From: Anaerolinea sp.
Lineage (GTDB): Bacteria > Chloroflexota > Anaerolineae > Anaerolineales > Villigracilaceae
Direction: 5' to 3'
Assembly: GCA_020720965.1 (NCBI GenBank)
Contig: DYNS01000128.1
Location: forward strand, 1-7,911
Length of the DNA: 7,911 nt
Shown: piece by piece, positions 1 through 6,037 of the stretch
Layout: every line of letters begins with the position of its first letter
Numbering within the stretch: position 1 is the first letter of the stretch
The notes under the pieces: generated by a model
Seen by the model: the letters and a program-made list of their open reading frames with translations, nothing else
Databases searched by the model: none
What the model was told of the DNA's origin: nothing
Program-made: the position numbers and the translations under genes

Positions 1-461
1 GCCCACAGCAGGCGGTCGTAGTCGTCCTGGGCTTCTTCCACAAGGCGGCGAGCATCTGCCAGGCTGCGCTGGGCTTGCGCCACAGCCAGGTCGGATTGCA
101 CGAGAGCATCCAACGCCTGTTGAGCGGCGACCAGGTCTGCTTCCGCGAGGATAATGCCCTGGGGCAGGGAACCCGGCGCGAGGCGGGCGAGGGTTTCTTC
201 CGCTTTCACCGCCTGCCCGGCAGAGACATTCACCGCCTCCACCCGCCCGGAGGTTTGCCAGGTGAGAAGGGAAGATTGGCGGGGACGAAGGCTGCCGGTT
301 GCTTCCACCTGCGCCACCAAAACAGCACGCTCGGCGGGGGTCGTCTCGTAAGATTCGCCCTGTTCCAAAGCCTGTTGCGCCTGGACGGCGTACACCGTTC
401 CGCCAAGCGCCAGGGCAATGCCCAGGATGAATAACCAAATGTATTTGCGAACAAAGTTCAT
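1..461 (-). CDS. HlyD/RND-type efflux periplasmic adaptor subunit, N-terminal part (runs off window)
   Basis: The reverse strand reads open from ATG at 461 to the left edge (153 full codons), so the C-terminal part is missing. A Shine-Dalgarno AAGGAG lies at 475-470, eight bases before the start. The protein begins with a short basic stretch and a hydrophobic segment (about residues 7-26), a signal anchor or signal peptide. Residues about 48-95 match the first half of the biotinyl-lipoyl-like domain of membrane fusion proteins (VEATGSLRP, then SGRVEAVNVSAGQAVKAEE). Residues about 105-150 are Ala/Gln/Glu-rich heptads, as in the adaptor's coiled-coil hairpin. In this family the adaptor links an inner-membrane ABC or RND pump to the outside. 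The partner pump should lie to the left, outside the window; substrate unknown. It is transcribed divergently from the HAD gene. No convincing -35/-10 pair was found for it. Confidence 0.85.
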   Translation of the reverse strand, partial: MNFVRKYIWLFILGIALALGGTVYAVQAQQALEQGESYETTPAERAVLVAQVEATGSLRPRQSSLLTWQTSGRVEAVNVSAGQAVKAEETLARLAPGSLPQGIILAEADLVAAQQALDALVQSDLAVAQAQRSLADARRLVEEAQDDYDRLLW

Positions 462-504
462 GGGGAGTTCTCCTTCTTATGCAGACAATGTTACCAGCCA
501 ATTA

Positions 505-519
505 TGCAAAATTTTTGCA
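505..519. promoter_or_regulatory. 15-base perfect palindrome in the divergent intergenic region
   Basis: TGCAAAA-T-TTTTGCA is a perfect inverted repeat with 7-base arms and one central base. It lies between the divergent efflux-adaptor and HAD genes, about 45 bases upstream of the HAD -10 element and about 44 bases upstream of the adaptor start. Position and symmetry suit an operator for a dimeric regulator, but the AT-rich content means chance is possible. I cannot assign a regulator family. Confidence 0.4.
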
Positions 520-562
520 GAAAATGGGCATAAGTTGTGTTGTTTTCTCGTAAGAATTAGGG

Positions 563-571
563 TGGTATGAT
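563..571 (+). promoter_or_regulatory. Extended -10 promoter of the HAD/glycan operon
   Basis: TGG-TATGAT is an extended -10 element (TGn plus a hexamer matching TATAAT at five of six bases). There is no good -35 at 16-18 bases upstream, which extended -10 promoters tolerate. Transcription would start near 578. That is downstream of the ATG at 567, so this ATG could not be the start on such a transcript; it supports the TTG start at 600. Confidence 0.5.
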
Positions 572-599
572 TGGGCGATTCTACGATGAGAGGTCTTCT

Positions 600-1442
600 T
601 TGATTAAATTGCTCGCCATAGACCTGGATGGCACACTCTATAACTCCAGGCACGAACTTACCGAGGCGAACCGCGAGGCGGTACGCGCCCTGCATCGAGC
701 CGGGGTGCAACCGGTCATCGTCACCGGGCGGGGCAGGCGCGGAGCGGAATTTGCCCTCACCCTGCTGGGGCTGGAACTTCCTTACATTTGCAACGCTGGG
801 GCACTGGTAAGACCCGGAAAGCAGGGGGATGCCTGGTATGCCTGGGATTTTTACTACCCGGAAGAGATAGGGCAGGTCATTGCCTTTTGCCGGCAACACC
901 CCCAAACCGGGCTGATTGCCGAAAACCAGGAGGGCAACCCGCTCTGGTTCGGTCCCGACTCGATGCAGAACGTGATGGACCCCCTGACCTATAAAGAAGC
1001 CTTTGCCAGCCGCCGCTCCACCAACCCGGAGGCGGATTTTAACCAACCCCTGCTGAAGATGACGATTGTGGCGGAGCCTCCCCTTTTGCAGGAGTACGAA
1101 GCCCTGGTGCGCCAACACTGCCCCTCCGTGCATCAGATTTACTCTGGCATCCGCTACATCGACCTGACGAGGGAGGGAATTAACAAGGGCGCGGCGCTCG
1201 CCGCCCTCTCTGACCGGCTGGGCATGAAGGCGAATGAAGTTGCCGCCATCGGCGACCAGGAAATTGACCTGAGCATGTTGCAGTTCTCCGGTCTGGCAGT
1301 CGCCATGTCCAACGCCGTGCCTGCCCTCGAACAAGCCGCCCACCTGGTTGCCCCCTCCAACGATGAAGATGGGGTCGCCTGGCTGGCAAAGCAGATTTTG
1401 GAACAGAATAAGCATCTCCAAAAAGAAAGATGCGCCGTATGA
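600..1442 (+). CDS. Cof-type HAD-superfamily hydrolase (sugar-phosphate phosphatase-like)
   Basis: A 280-residue protein of the normal Cof/HAD-IIB length. I chose TTG at 600: AGAGG precedes it by about six bases, the protein then begins MIKLLAIDLDGT like its relatives, and the in-frame ATG at 567 lies inside the predicted -10 element. Motif I is DLDGT (D8, D10), motif II VTG (T42), the motif III lysine is K196 in INKGAA, and motif IV is GDQEID (D219, D223). The residues between motifs II and III form the C2 cap. Members dephosphorylate sugar phosphates, flavin or nucleotide phosphates; the substrate cannot be read from sequence. In motif IV the usual Asn of GDxxND is Ile222. The gene opens an operon and its stop overlaps the next start (ATGA at 1439-1442), so a role in nucleotide-sugar metabolism is a fair inference. 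Confidence 0.88.
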   Translation: MIKLLAIDLDGTLYNSRHELTEANREAVRALHRAGVQPVIVTGRGRRGAEFALTLLGLELPYICNAGALVRPGKQGDAWYAWDFYYPEEIGQVIAFCRQHPQTGLIAENQEGNPLWFGPDSMQNVMDPLTYKEAFASRRSTNPEADFNQPLLKMTIVAEPPLLQEYEALVRQHCPSVHQIYSGIRYIDLTREGINKGAALAALSDRLGMKANEVAAIGDQEIDLSMLQFSGLAVAMSNAVPALEQAAHLVAPSNDEDGVAWLAKQILEQNKHLQKERCAV

Positions 1443-2881
1443 CGATTGACAAAGTCAACGCCGCCCAACATTACACCGAACAACGTCAGGCACACTGGGA
1501 CTCAATCCACGAGCGCCGACCCGACCCAACCTTTTTTAGCCGCGAATATCATCACCGCTTGCAGGAGGTCTATCGCCTGCTGGTTTCGCCGGGGCTGGAT
1601 GTGCTGGAAGTGGGCTGCGGGCGCGGCGATTTGCTGGCAGCCCTCGCCCCCAGGCACGGCGTGGGGTTAGATTTTTCTCCAACCGCTCTCGCCCAAGCCC
1701 GCCAAAAATACCCGCACCTGCAATTTCTCTCCGCCGAAGCGCACGACCTGAGTCTGCTGCACGGGCAAAAGTTCGATGTCGTCCTGCTCTCCGACCTGGT
1801 GAACGATATTTGGGATGTGCAAACCGTCCTGGAGCAAATTCGCCCTCTCTGCAAAGCGGATACGCGCATCCTGCTCAACACCTACAGCCGGGTGTATCAG
1901 CCCTTGCTTGGCGCTACCGCAAGGCTGGGGCTGTCGACTCCTCTCCTGCCGCAAAACTGGCTCACCCCGGAAGATTTGCAAAACCTGCTCCACCTCTCCG
2001 GCTACGAGGTGATTCGGCATCAGAGAGAGATTCTATTGCCTCTGCCTTTGCCGCTGCTGCGCGAGCTTTTTAACAAAGTATTGGTAAAACTCGCCCCCTT
2101 GCACGCCCTGGCGTGGACTAACCTTTTTACAGCCCGGCTAAAGCCCCAGGGTCCGGCGACCAAGCCCACAGTCAGCGTCATTGTTCCAGCCCGCAACGAA
2201 GCCGGGAACATCGAATCGGCTTTTGCGCGGATTCCACGCATGGGCAGCCATACCGAACTAATATTTGTGGAAGGGCATTCCAAAGACAACACCTATCAGG
2301 CTATCGAAGAAGCCATCGCCCGCCACCCGGAATGGGATGCCAAACTGTACCGCCAACCCGGCAAAGGCAAAGCGGATGCTGTGCGCCTAGGGTTTGAAAA
2401 AGCCAGCGGCGAGGCGCTGATGATTCTGGATGCCGACCTCACCGTCCGCCCGGAAGACCTGCCCCGCTTTTACGAAGCCCTCGCCAACGGTAACGGCGAA
2501 TTTATTAACGGCGTGCGGCTGGTATACCCCATGCAAGAACAAGCCATGCGCTTTTTGAACCTGCTTGGCAACAAATTCTTTAGCATGGCGTTCTCCTGGC
2601 TTTTGGGGCAACCGATTAAGGACACCCTGTGCGGCACAAAAGTTTTATACAAAAAGCATTACGAGCGCATTGTTGCCAACCGCGCCTATTTTGGCGAATT
2701 TGACCCCTTTGGCGACTACGACCTCATCTTTGGCGCTGCTAAACAAAACCTGAAAATTATCGACCTGCCCATCCGTTACCAGGAACGCACCTACGGACAA
2801 ACCAACATAGACCGTTGGCGGCATGGGGTTTTACTCTTTCGCATGGTTGCAGTAGCAGCCTTAAGGCTAAAGTTTGTATGA
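1439..2881 (+). CDS. Fusion of class I SAM-dependent methyltransferase and family 2 glycosyltransferase
   Basis: A 480-residue two-domain protein. Residues about 35-200 are a class I methyltransferase: motif I VLEVGCGRG at 55-63 binds S-adenosylmethionine, and D78 in GLDFS is the likely ribose-binding acid. Residues about 200-240 are a hydrophobic/basic linker. From residue 244 a GT-A glycosyltransferase begins with VSVIVPARNEAGNIE; DAD at 331-333 is the metal/nucleotide-sugar motif, followed by the DTLCGTKVL segment common in polyprenyl-phosphate glycosyltransferase relatives. I see no long C-terminal membrane anchors. The start at 1439 gives an ATGA overlap with the HAD stop; an in-frame ATG at 1430 adds three residues and is possible. 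The stop overlaps wecB in the same way. Likely role: modifying a lipid-linked or surface glycan at the cytoplasmic membrane; donor, acceptor and methyl target unknown. Confidence 0.85.
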   Translation: MTIDKVNAAQHYTEQRQAHWDSIHERRPDPTFFSREYHHRLQEVYRLLVSPGLDVLEVGCGRGDLLAALAPRHGVGLDFSPTALAQARQKYPHLQFLSAEAHDLSLLHGQKFDVVLLSDLVNDIWDVQTVLEQIRPLCKADTRILLNTYSRVYQPLLGATARLGLSTPLLPQNWLTPEDLQNLLHLSGYEVIRHQREILLPLPLPLLRELFNKVLVKLAPLHALAWTNLFTARLKPQGPATKPTVSVIVPARNEAGNIESAFARIPRMGSHTELIFVEGHSKDNTYQAIEEAIARHPEWDAKLYRQPGKGKADAVRLGFEKASGEALMILDADLTVRPEDLPRFYEALANGNGEFINGVRLVYPMQEQAMRFLNLLGNKFFSMAFSWLLGQPIKDTLCGTKVLYKKHYERIVANRAYFGEFDPFGDYDLIFGAAKQNLKIIDLPIRYQERTYGQTNIDRWRHGVLLFRMVAVAALRLKFV

Positions 2882-3990
2882 AAACACTCGTCATCCTCGG
2901 AACCCGCCCCGAAGCGGTAAAAATGGCACCAGTCATTCAAGCCCTGCGAGCCACCCCCGGCATCCAAACCACCGTCTGCCTCACCGCCCAGCACCGCCAA
3001 ATGTTAGACCAGGTCCTGCGCCTCTTCGACATCCACGCCGAAATAGACCTGAACCTGATGCAGCCCAACCAAAGCCTGGCACAAATCACCGCCTCCATCT
3101 TCACCCACCTCAACCCCGTCCTGCAAACCCTCGCGCCAGATTGGGTACTGGCGCAAGGCGACACCACCACCGTCATGGCAAGCGCCCTGCTCTCCTACTA
3201 CAACCACATCCGTTTTGGGCATGTAGAGGCAGGCCTACGCACCGGCGACAAATTTCAACCCTTTCCAGAAGAAATAAACCGCATGGTCGCCGGGGTCGCT
3301 GCCGACCTGCACTTTGCCCCCACCGAATGGGCACGCCAAAACCTGCTCAAAGAAAACACCCCCCCAGAAAAAATCATCGTCACCGGCAACCCGGTTATAG
3401 ACGCGCTTCAACAAGCCGCCCAAAAACCCATCCCAGCCGAAACCCAAGCCCTGCTGCAAACGTTGGAAGGCAAGAAAATCATCCTCGTCACCGCCCACCG
3501 CCGTGAAAATTTTGGCAAACCGTTGGAAGATATCTGCACCGCCCTCTCTGCCCTGGCAGCCGCCCACCGGGACGAAATACACCTGCTCTACCCGGTACAC
3601 CTCAACCCCCACGTACAAGAGACCGTCCACCCACGCCTCTCCGGCATCCCCAACATCAGCCTCCTGCCCCCGCAAGACTACCTGCCGATGATTCACCTGC
3701 TCAAACACGCCCACCTCCTCCTCACCGACTCTGGCGGGCTGCAAGAAGAAGCCCCCGCCTTTGGCGTTCCCACCCTCGTACTGAGAGAAACCACCGAGCG
3801 CCCCGAAGGCATCGCCGCCGGAACCCTCAAATTGGTCGGCTCCCAACCTGAGAAAATCATCAGCGAAAGCGAACTCCTACTACAAAACCCCGCCGAACAT
3901 GCTAAAATGTCGCGGGCTACCAACCCCTACGGAGATGGTCACGCCGCCGGGCGGATTGTACAAAGCCTGCTTCATTATCCCAACCTATAA
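2878..3990 (+). CDS. wecB: UDP-N-acetylglucosamine 2-epimerase (non-hydrolysing)
   Basis: A 370-residue protein of full family length. It interconverts UDP-GlcNAc and UDP-ManNAc in the cytoplasm, feeding ManNAc or ManNAcA into surface polysaccharides, teichoic-acid-type linkage units or enterobacterial-type common antigen. The N-terminus reads GTRPEAVKMAPV. D95 (QGDTTT), E117 (HVEAGLRTG) and E131 (PFPEEINR) fall at the same numbers as the E. coli WecB catalytic residues as I recall them, and H207 in TAHRRENF matches the active-site His. TDSGGLQEEAPAFGVP and RETTERPEG complete the UDP-binding C-terminal half. The ATG overlaps the previous stop (ATGA at 2878-2881), implying translational coupling. 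An in-frame ATG at 2815 would add 21 residues unlike the family and lies inside the glycosyltransferase gene, so it was rejected. The symbol mnaA is used in Gram-positives. Confidence 0.96.
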   Translation: MKTLVILGTRPEAVKMAPVIQALRATPGIQTTVCLTAQHRQMLDQVLRLFDIHAEIDLNLMQPNQSLAQITASIFTHLNPVLQTLAPDWVLAQGDTTTVMASALLSYYNHIRFGHVEAGLRTGDKFQPFPEEINRMVAGVAADLHFAPTEWARQNLLKENTPPEKIIVTGNPVIDALQQAAQKPIPAETQALLQTLEGKKIILVTAHRRENFGKPLEDICTALSALAAAHRDEIHLLYPVHLNPHVQETVHPRLSGIPNISLLPPQDYLPMIHLLKHAHLLLTDSGGLQEEAPAFGVPTLVLRETTERPEGIAAGTLKLVGSQPEKIISESELLLQNPAEHAKMSRATNPYGDGHAAGRIVQSLLHYPNL

Positions 3991-4005
3991 ACAAAGGAAA
4001 ACCTC

Positions 4006-4365
4006 ATGCAAACAGAAACAAAACAAGGCTCCAACAGCGAACCTCTCTTCTATAGCCCCAAAAGCCTCAACCTCATCGCCAGCATCACCAGCGTCTTCTC
4101 CTGGTTCGTCCTGGTAGCCTTTCTTGGGGATGTCATCGCCCAGGGAATGAACATCAGCCAGACTTTGGAACAGCAGGGTCTCGGTTTCAACGCGGAACTG
4201 CTCAGTCAGCCCTCCGCACTCTCCTTCTTCATCTCCAGCCTCAGCACCCCCCTCTTCACCGGCGTAGCCCTCTTCCTGCTCATGCAGGGCGTTTCGGTTG
4301 GGCTAAACGTGCTGATGGAACTGGACATGAAAGGCAACGAAATCGAAGAAGATGACGAAGAGTAA
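4006..4365 (+). CDS. Small two-helix membrane protein, function unknown
   Basis: A 119-residue protein that I do not recognise. AAAGGAAA sits about seven bases before the ATG, a good ribosome site. It starts 15 bases after the wecB stop and ends just before the operon terminator, so it is very probably the last gene of the operon. Two hydrophobic segments, about residues 21-45 and 72-103, suggest two membrane helices. Between them is a polar loop of about 25 residues, and the C-terminus is strongly acidic (EIEEDDEE). The topology prediction is both ends on the same side. No cysteines, no catalytic motif and no lipobox are visible. By position it could be an accessory or scaffold subunit for the glycosyltransferase, which itself lacks clear membrane anchors, but this is inference only. 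Confidence 0.8.
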   Translation: MQTETKQGSNSEPLFYSPKSLNLIASITSVFSWFVLVAFLGDVIAQGMNISQTLEQQGLGFNAELLSQPSALSFFISSLSTPLFTGVALFLLMQGVSVGLNVLMELDMKGNEIEEDDEE

Positions 4366-4390
4366 ACCCCAAGCCTAACCCCCGCACACC

Positions 4391-4421
4391 AGCCCCTCTC
4401 CCTCTGGGAGAGGGGCTTTTT
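4391..4421 (+). terminator. Rho-independent terminator of the glycan operon
   Basis: A perfect 12-base-pair stem (AGCCCCTCTCCC at 4391-4402 with GGGAGAGGGGCT at 4406-4417), a three-base loop and a T run at 4417-4421. It lies 25 bases after the small membrane-protein gene and separates the operon from the transporter promoter. Confidence 0.93.
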
Positions 4422-4449
4422 CATCCCCCGCCAAGAGATTTGTTGCATT

Positions 4450-4463
4450 TGTTACCGGTAACA
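4450..4463. promoter_or_regulatory. LacI/GalR-type operator overlapping the transporter promoter
   Basis: TGTTACCGGTAACA is a perfect 14-base palindrome with a central CG pair, the typical shape of LacI/GalR-family operators; it closely resembles the GntR-type gluconate operators of enterics as I remember them. It covers about -37 to -24 relative to the predicted start near 4487, where a bound repressor would block RNA polymerase. The downstream gene is a sugar transporter, the usual target of such regulators. No LacI-family gene is in the window. Confidence 0.72.
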
Positions 4464-4474
4464 TAAAAATAGAG

Positions 4475-4480
4475 TACAAT
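4475..4480 (+). promoter_or_regulatory. -10 element of the sugar-transporter promoter
   Basis: TACAAT matches the TATAAT consensus at five of six bases and lies 39 bases before the transporter start codon. At the 17-base spacing the -35 position reads TTACCG (4452-4457), a poor match inside the palindrome; TTGTTA at 4449 would need a 20-base spacer. A weak -35 is compatible with a regulated promoter. Confidence 0.55.
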
Positions 4481-4519
4481 CGAGAAACCCTAATCCCCCA
4501 GAAAAAAACAGGAGAACTT

Positions 4520-5932
4520 ATGCAACAAGATACTGCCTTGCAAGAAGAACGAATCCCCCTTGCCAGCCGTGTTTGGATTTCCCTGGCAGATGCCTCGGTT
4601 GCCATTCTGCAAGCTCTCGTAGCGGCGGGGGCGCTCACTTACTATTTTGTCAACATTCGCGGGCTATCCACCTATTACACCGGCATCGTCTGGCTCTTAT
4701 TCGCCATCTGGAACGCAGTCAACGACCCGCTTTTTGGCTATATCAGCGATAGAACCAAAAGCAAACTGGGGCGGCGTATTCCCTACATCCGCTACGGCAC
4801 GCCGATTTTCGTCCTCTCCTTTGCCCTCTTCTGGTTAGACATCCCTGGCGCGGGTAGCCAAACAGGGTTATTCCTGCAAATGCTGCTCGTCCTCTTCGTA
4901 TTCGACACCCTCTACACCGCCATCGCCACCAGCCTTTACATCATGCCCTACGAGATGGCAGTCTCCAACAAAGCCCGCTCCAGCATCTTCGTCTGGAAGA
5001 TTATCTTCATGGTCTTCACCATCGTTGTCCCCCTCGCCATCGAGCGCACCATCAAACCCGAAGTGGGAGACCTGGCAGGGATTAGTTACTTCCGCTGGTT
5101 CATGGTTCTCTTTGCAGTCGGGATGGGCATCATCATCTTTGCCAGCACCTTCTTTTACCGCGAAAAACACTACACGCAATCGGAAGAGCAACTCGGCTTC
5201 TTCAACGCCTTCAAACAATGCTTCACCAACCGCTCCTTCGTCATTTTCGAGGTCATCAGTTTCACCATCATCTTTGCCCAAACCTCCCTAATGCAAGGTT
5301 TGTGGTACTACTTTGACGAAATTGACGTACCTGCCACCCCGCTCTACATCGCCCTGGCAGCCGGAATCATCTGTGGCGTATTTTTGTGGATAAACCGGCG
5401 CGATTCCTGGGGCGTAAAGTGGAGCACCCGCCTCTTTAGCCTGCTCTTCGCCATCGGATGCTTCGTCATCGTCCTTTTGGGTGCCAACAGCCTGGCAGCC
5501 ATCCTCGGCTTCTTACTCTTCGGGGTTGGGTTTGCCGGAGGCATGTACCTCATCCCGCTGATGAACGGTGACGTAGTGGACATGGACGAGCACCGCACCG
5601 GCTTGCGCCGCGAAGGGATGTACGCCGGGGTAAACAGTTTCATCACCAAACCCTCCATCAGCCTGGCGCAGTGGGCATTCCTCACCATCATCACCGCCTA
5701 CGGCTACGATGCAACCCTCGCCAAAGGGGCTCAATCTCCCGGCGCAGAGGCAGGCATTTTGGTTGGGTGGGCGCTCATCCCCGGCATCCTGCTGCTGCTC
5801 TCCTTTGTCGCCCTGCATTGGTATCCCCTGGATGGCACAGAATGGCTCAACATCAAAGCCCGCCTCGCCGAAGTTCACAAAGAAAAAGAACGCAAATACC
5901 TCGAATCGCAAGGTTATAAATTTGTAGAGTAA
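4520..5932 (+). CDS. MFS transporter, glycoside-pentoside-hexuronide (GPH, MelB-like) sugar:cation symporter family
   Basis: A 470-residue integral membrane protein, the usual GPH length, with about twelve hydrophobic segments. AGGAGA ends four to five bases before the ATG. The family signature is clear: NAVNDPLFGYISDRTKSKLGRR (residues 65-86; split here as NAVNDPLFGY at 65-74 and ISDRTKSKLGRR at 75-86) is the loop 2-3 motif, and the second-half counterpart is GDVVDMDEHRTGLRREGMYAG. GPH proteins import sugars or glycosides with H+, Na+ or Li+. The substrate is not readable, and no glycosidase or kinase lies beside it. It forms its own unit, with a preceding terminator, operator-bearing promoter and following terminator. 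The C-terminus (about residues 440-470) is a charged cytoplasmic tail. Confidence 0.9.
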   Translation: MQQDTALQEERIPLASRVWISLADASVAILQALVAAGALTYYFVNIRGLSTYYTGIVWLLFAIWNAVNDPLFGYISDRTKSKLGRRIPYIRYGTPIFVLSFALFWLDIPGAGSQTGLFLQMLLVLFVFDTLYTAIATSLYIMPYEMAVSNKARSSIFVWKIIFMVFTIVVPLAIERTIKPEVGDLAGISYFRWFMVLFAVGMGIIIFASTFFYREKHYTQSEEQLGFFNAFKQCFTNRSFVIFEVISFTIIFAQTSLMQGLWYYFDEIDVPATPLYIALAAGIICGVFLWINRRDSWGVKWSTRLFSLLFAIGCFVIVLLGANSLAAILGFLLFGVGFAGGMYLIPLMNGDVVDMDEHRTGLRREGMYAGVNSFITKPSISLAQWAFLTIITAYGYDATLAKGAQSPGAEAGILVGWALIPGILLLLSFVALHWYPLDGTEWLNIKARLAEVHKEKERKYLESQGYKFVE

Positions 5933-5946
5933 CCAAGCCCACCCCC

Positions 5947-5980
5947 AAATCCCCTGCCCTCCAGGCAGGGGATTTTCTTT
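5947..5980 (+). terminator. Rho-independent terminator of the transporter gene
   Basis: AAATCCCCTGCC (5947-5958) pairs perfectly with GGCAGGGGATTT (5964-5975) around a five-base loop, followed by TTTTCTTT. It begins 15 bases after the transporter stop and six bases before the next promoter's -35 element. Confidence 0.93.
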
Positions 5981-5985
5981 CCCCC

Positions 5986-6016
5986 TTGACATTAACGCAG
6001 CGTCATCGTTTATATT
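5986..6016 (+). promoter_or_regulatory. MerR-type promoter with 19-base spacer and internal palindrome
   Basis: A perfect -35 TTGACA (5986-5991) and a -10 TATATT (6011-6016) are separated by 19 bases, too long for ordinary sigma-70 promoters but the hallmark of promoters that MerR-family proteins activate by twisting the DNA. The spacer contains ACGC-A-GCGT (5995-6003), a perfect palindrome with further matching flanks (T5993/A6005), as expected for a MerR operator. The next gene encodes a MerR protein, so autoregulation is the natural reading. The predicted start is near 6023. Confidence 0.75.
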
Positions 6017-6037
6017 TCGGGCATCGGAGCAAACACC

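Noticed and set aside
489..495. TGTTACC, resembling one half of the palindromic operator at 4450-4463.
   Set aside because: The other half does not match, and a seven-base match is expected by chance.
477..1421. Minus-strand frame of 314 codons antisense to the HAD gene.
   Set aside because: No recognisable domain, and the sense strand encodes all HAD motifs.
2874..3506. Plus-strand frame of 210 codons inside wecB.
   Set aside because: Shadow frame rich in Pro, Arg and His; wecB with all catalytic residues occupies the same bases.
4391..5980. The two GC-rich hairpins at 4391 and 5947 as copies of a dispersed repeat element.
   Set aside because: Their stems differ in sequence and each has a T run right after a gene, so terminators explain them fully.
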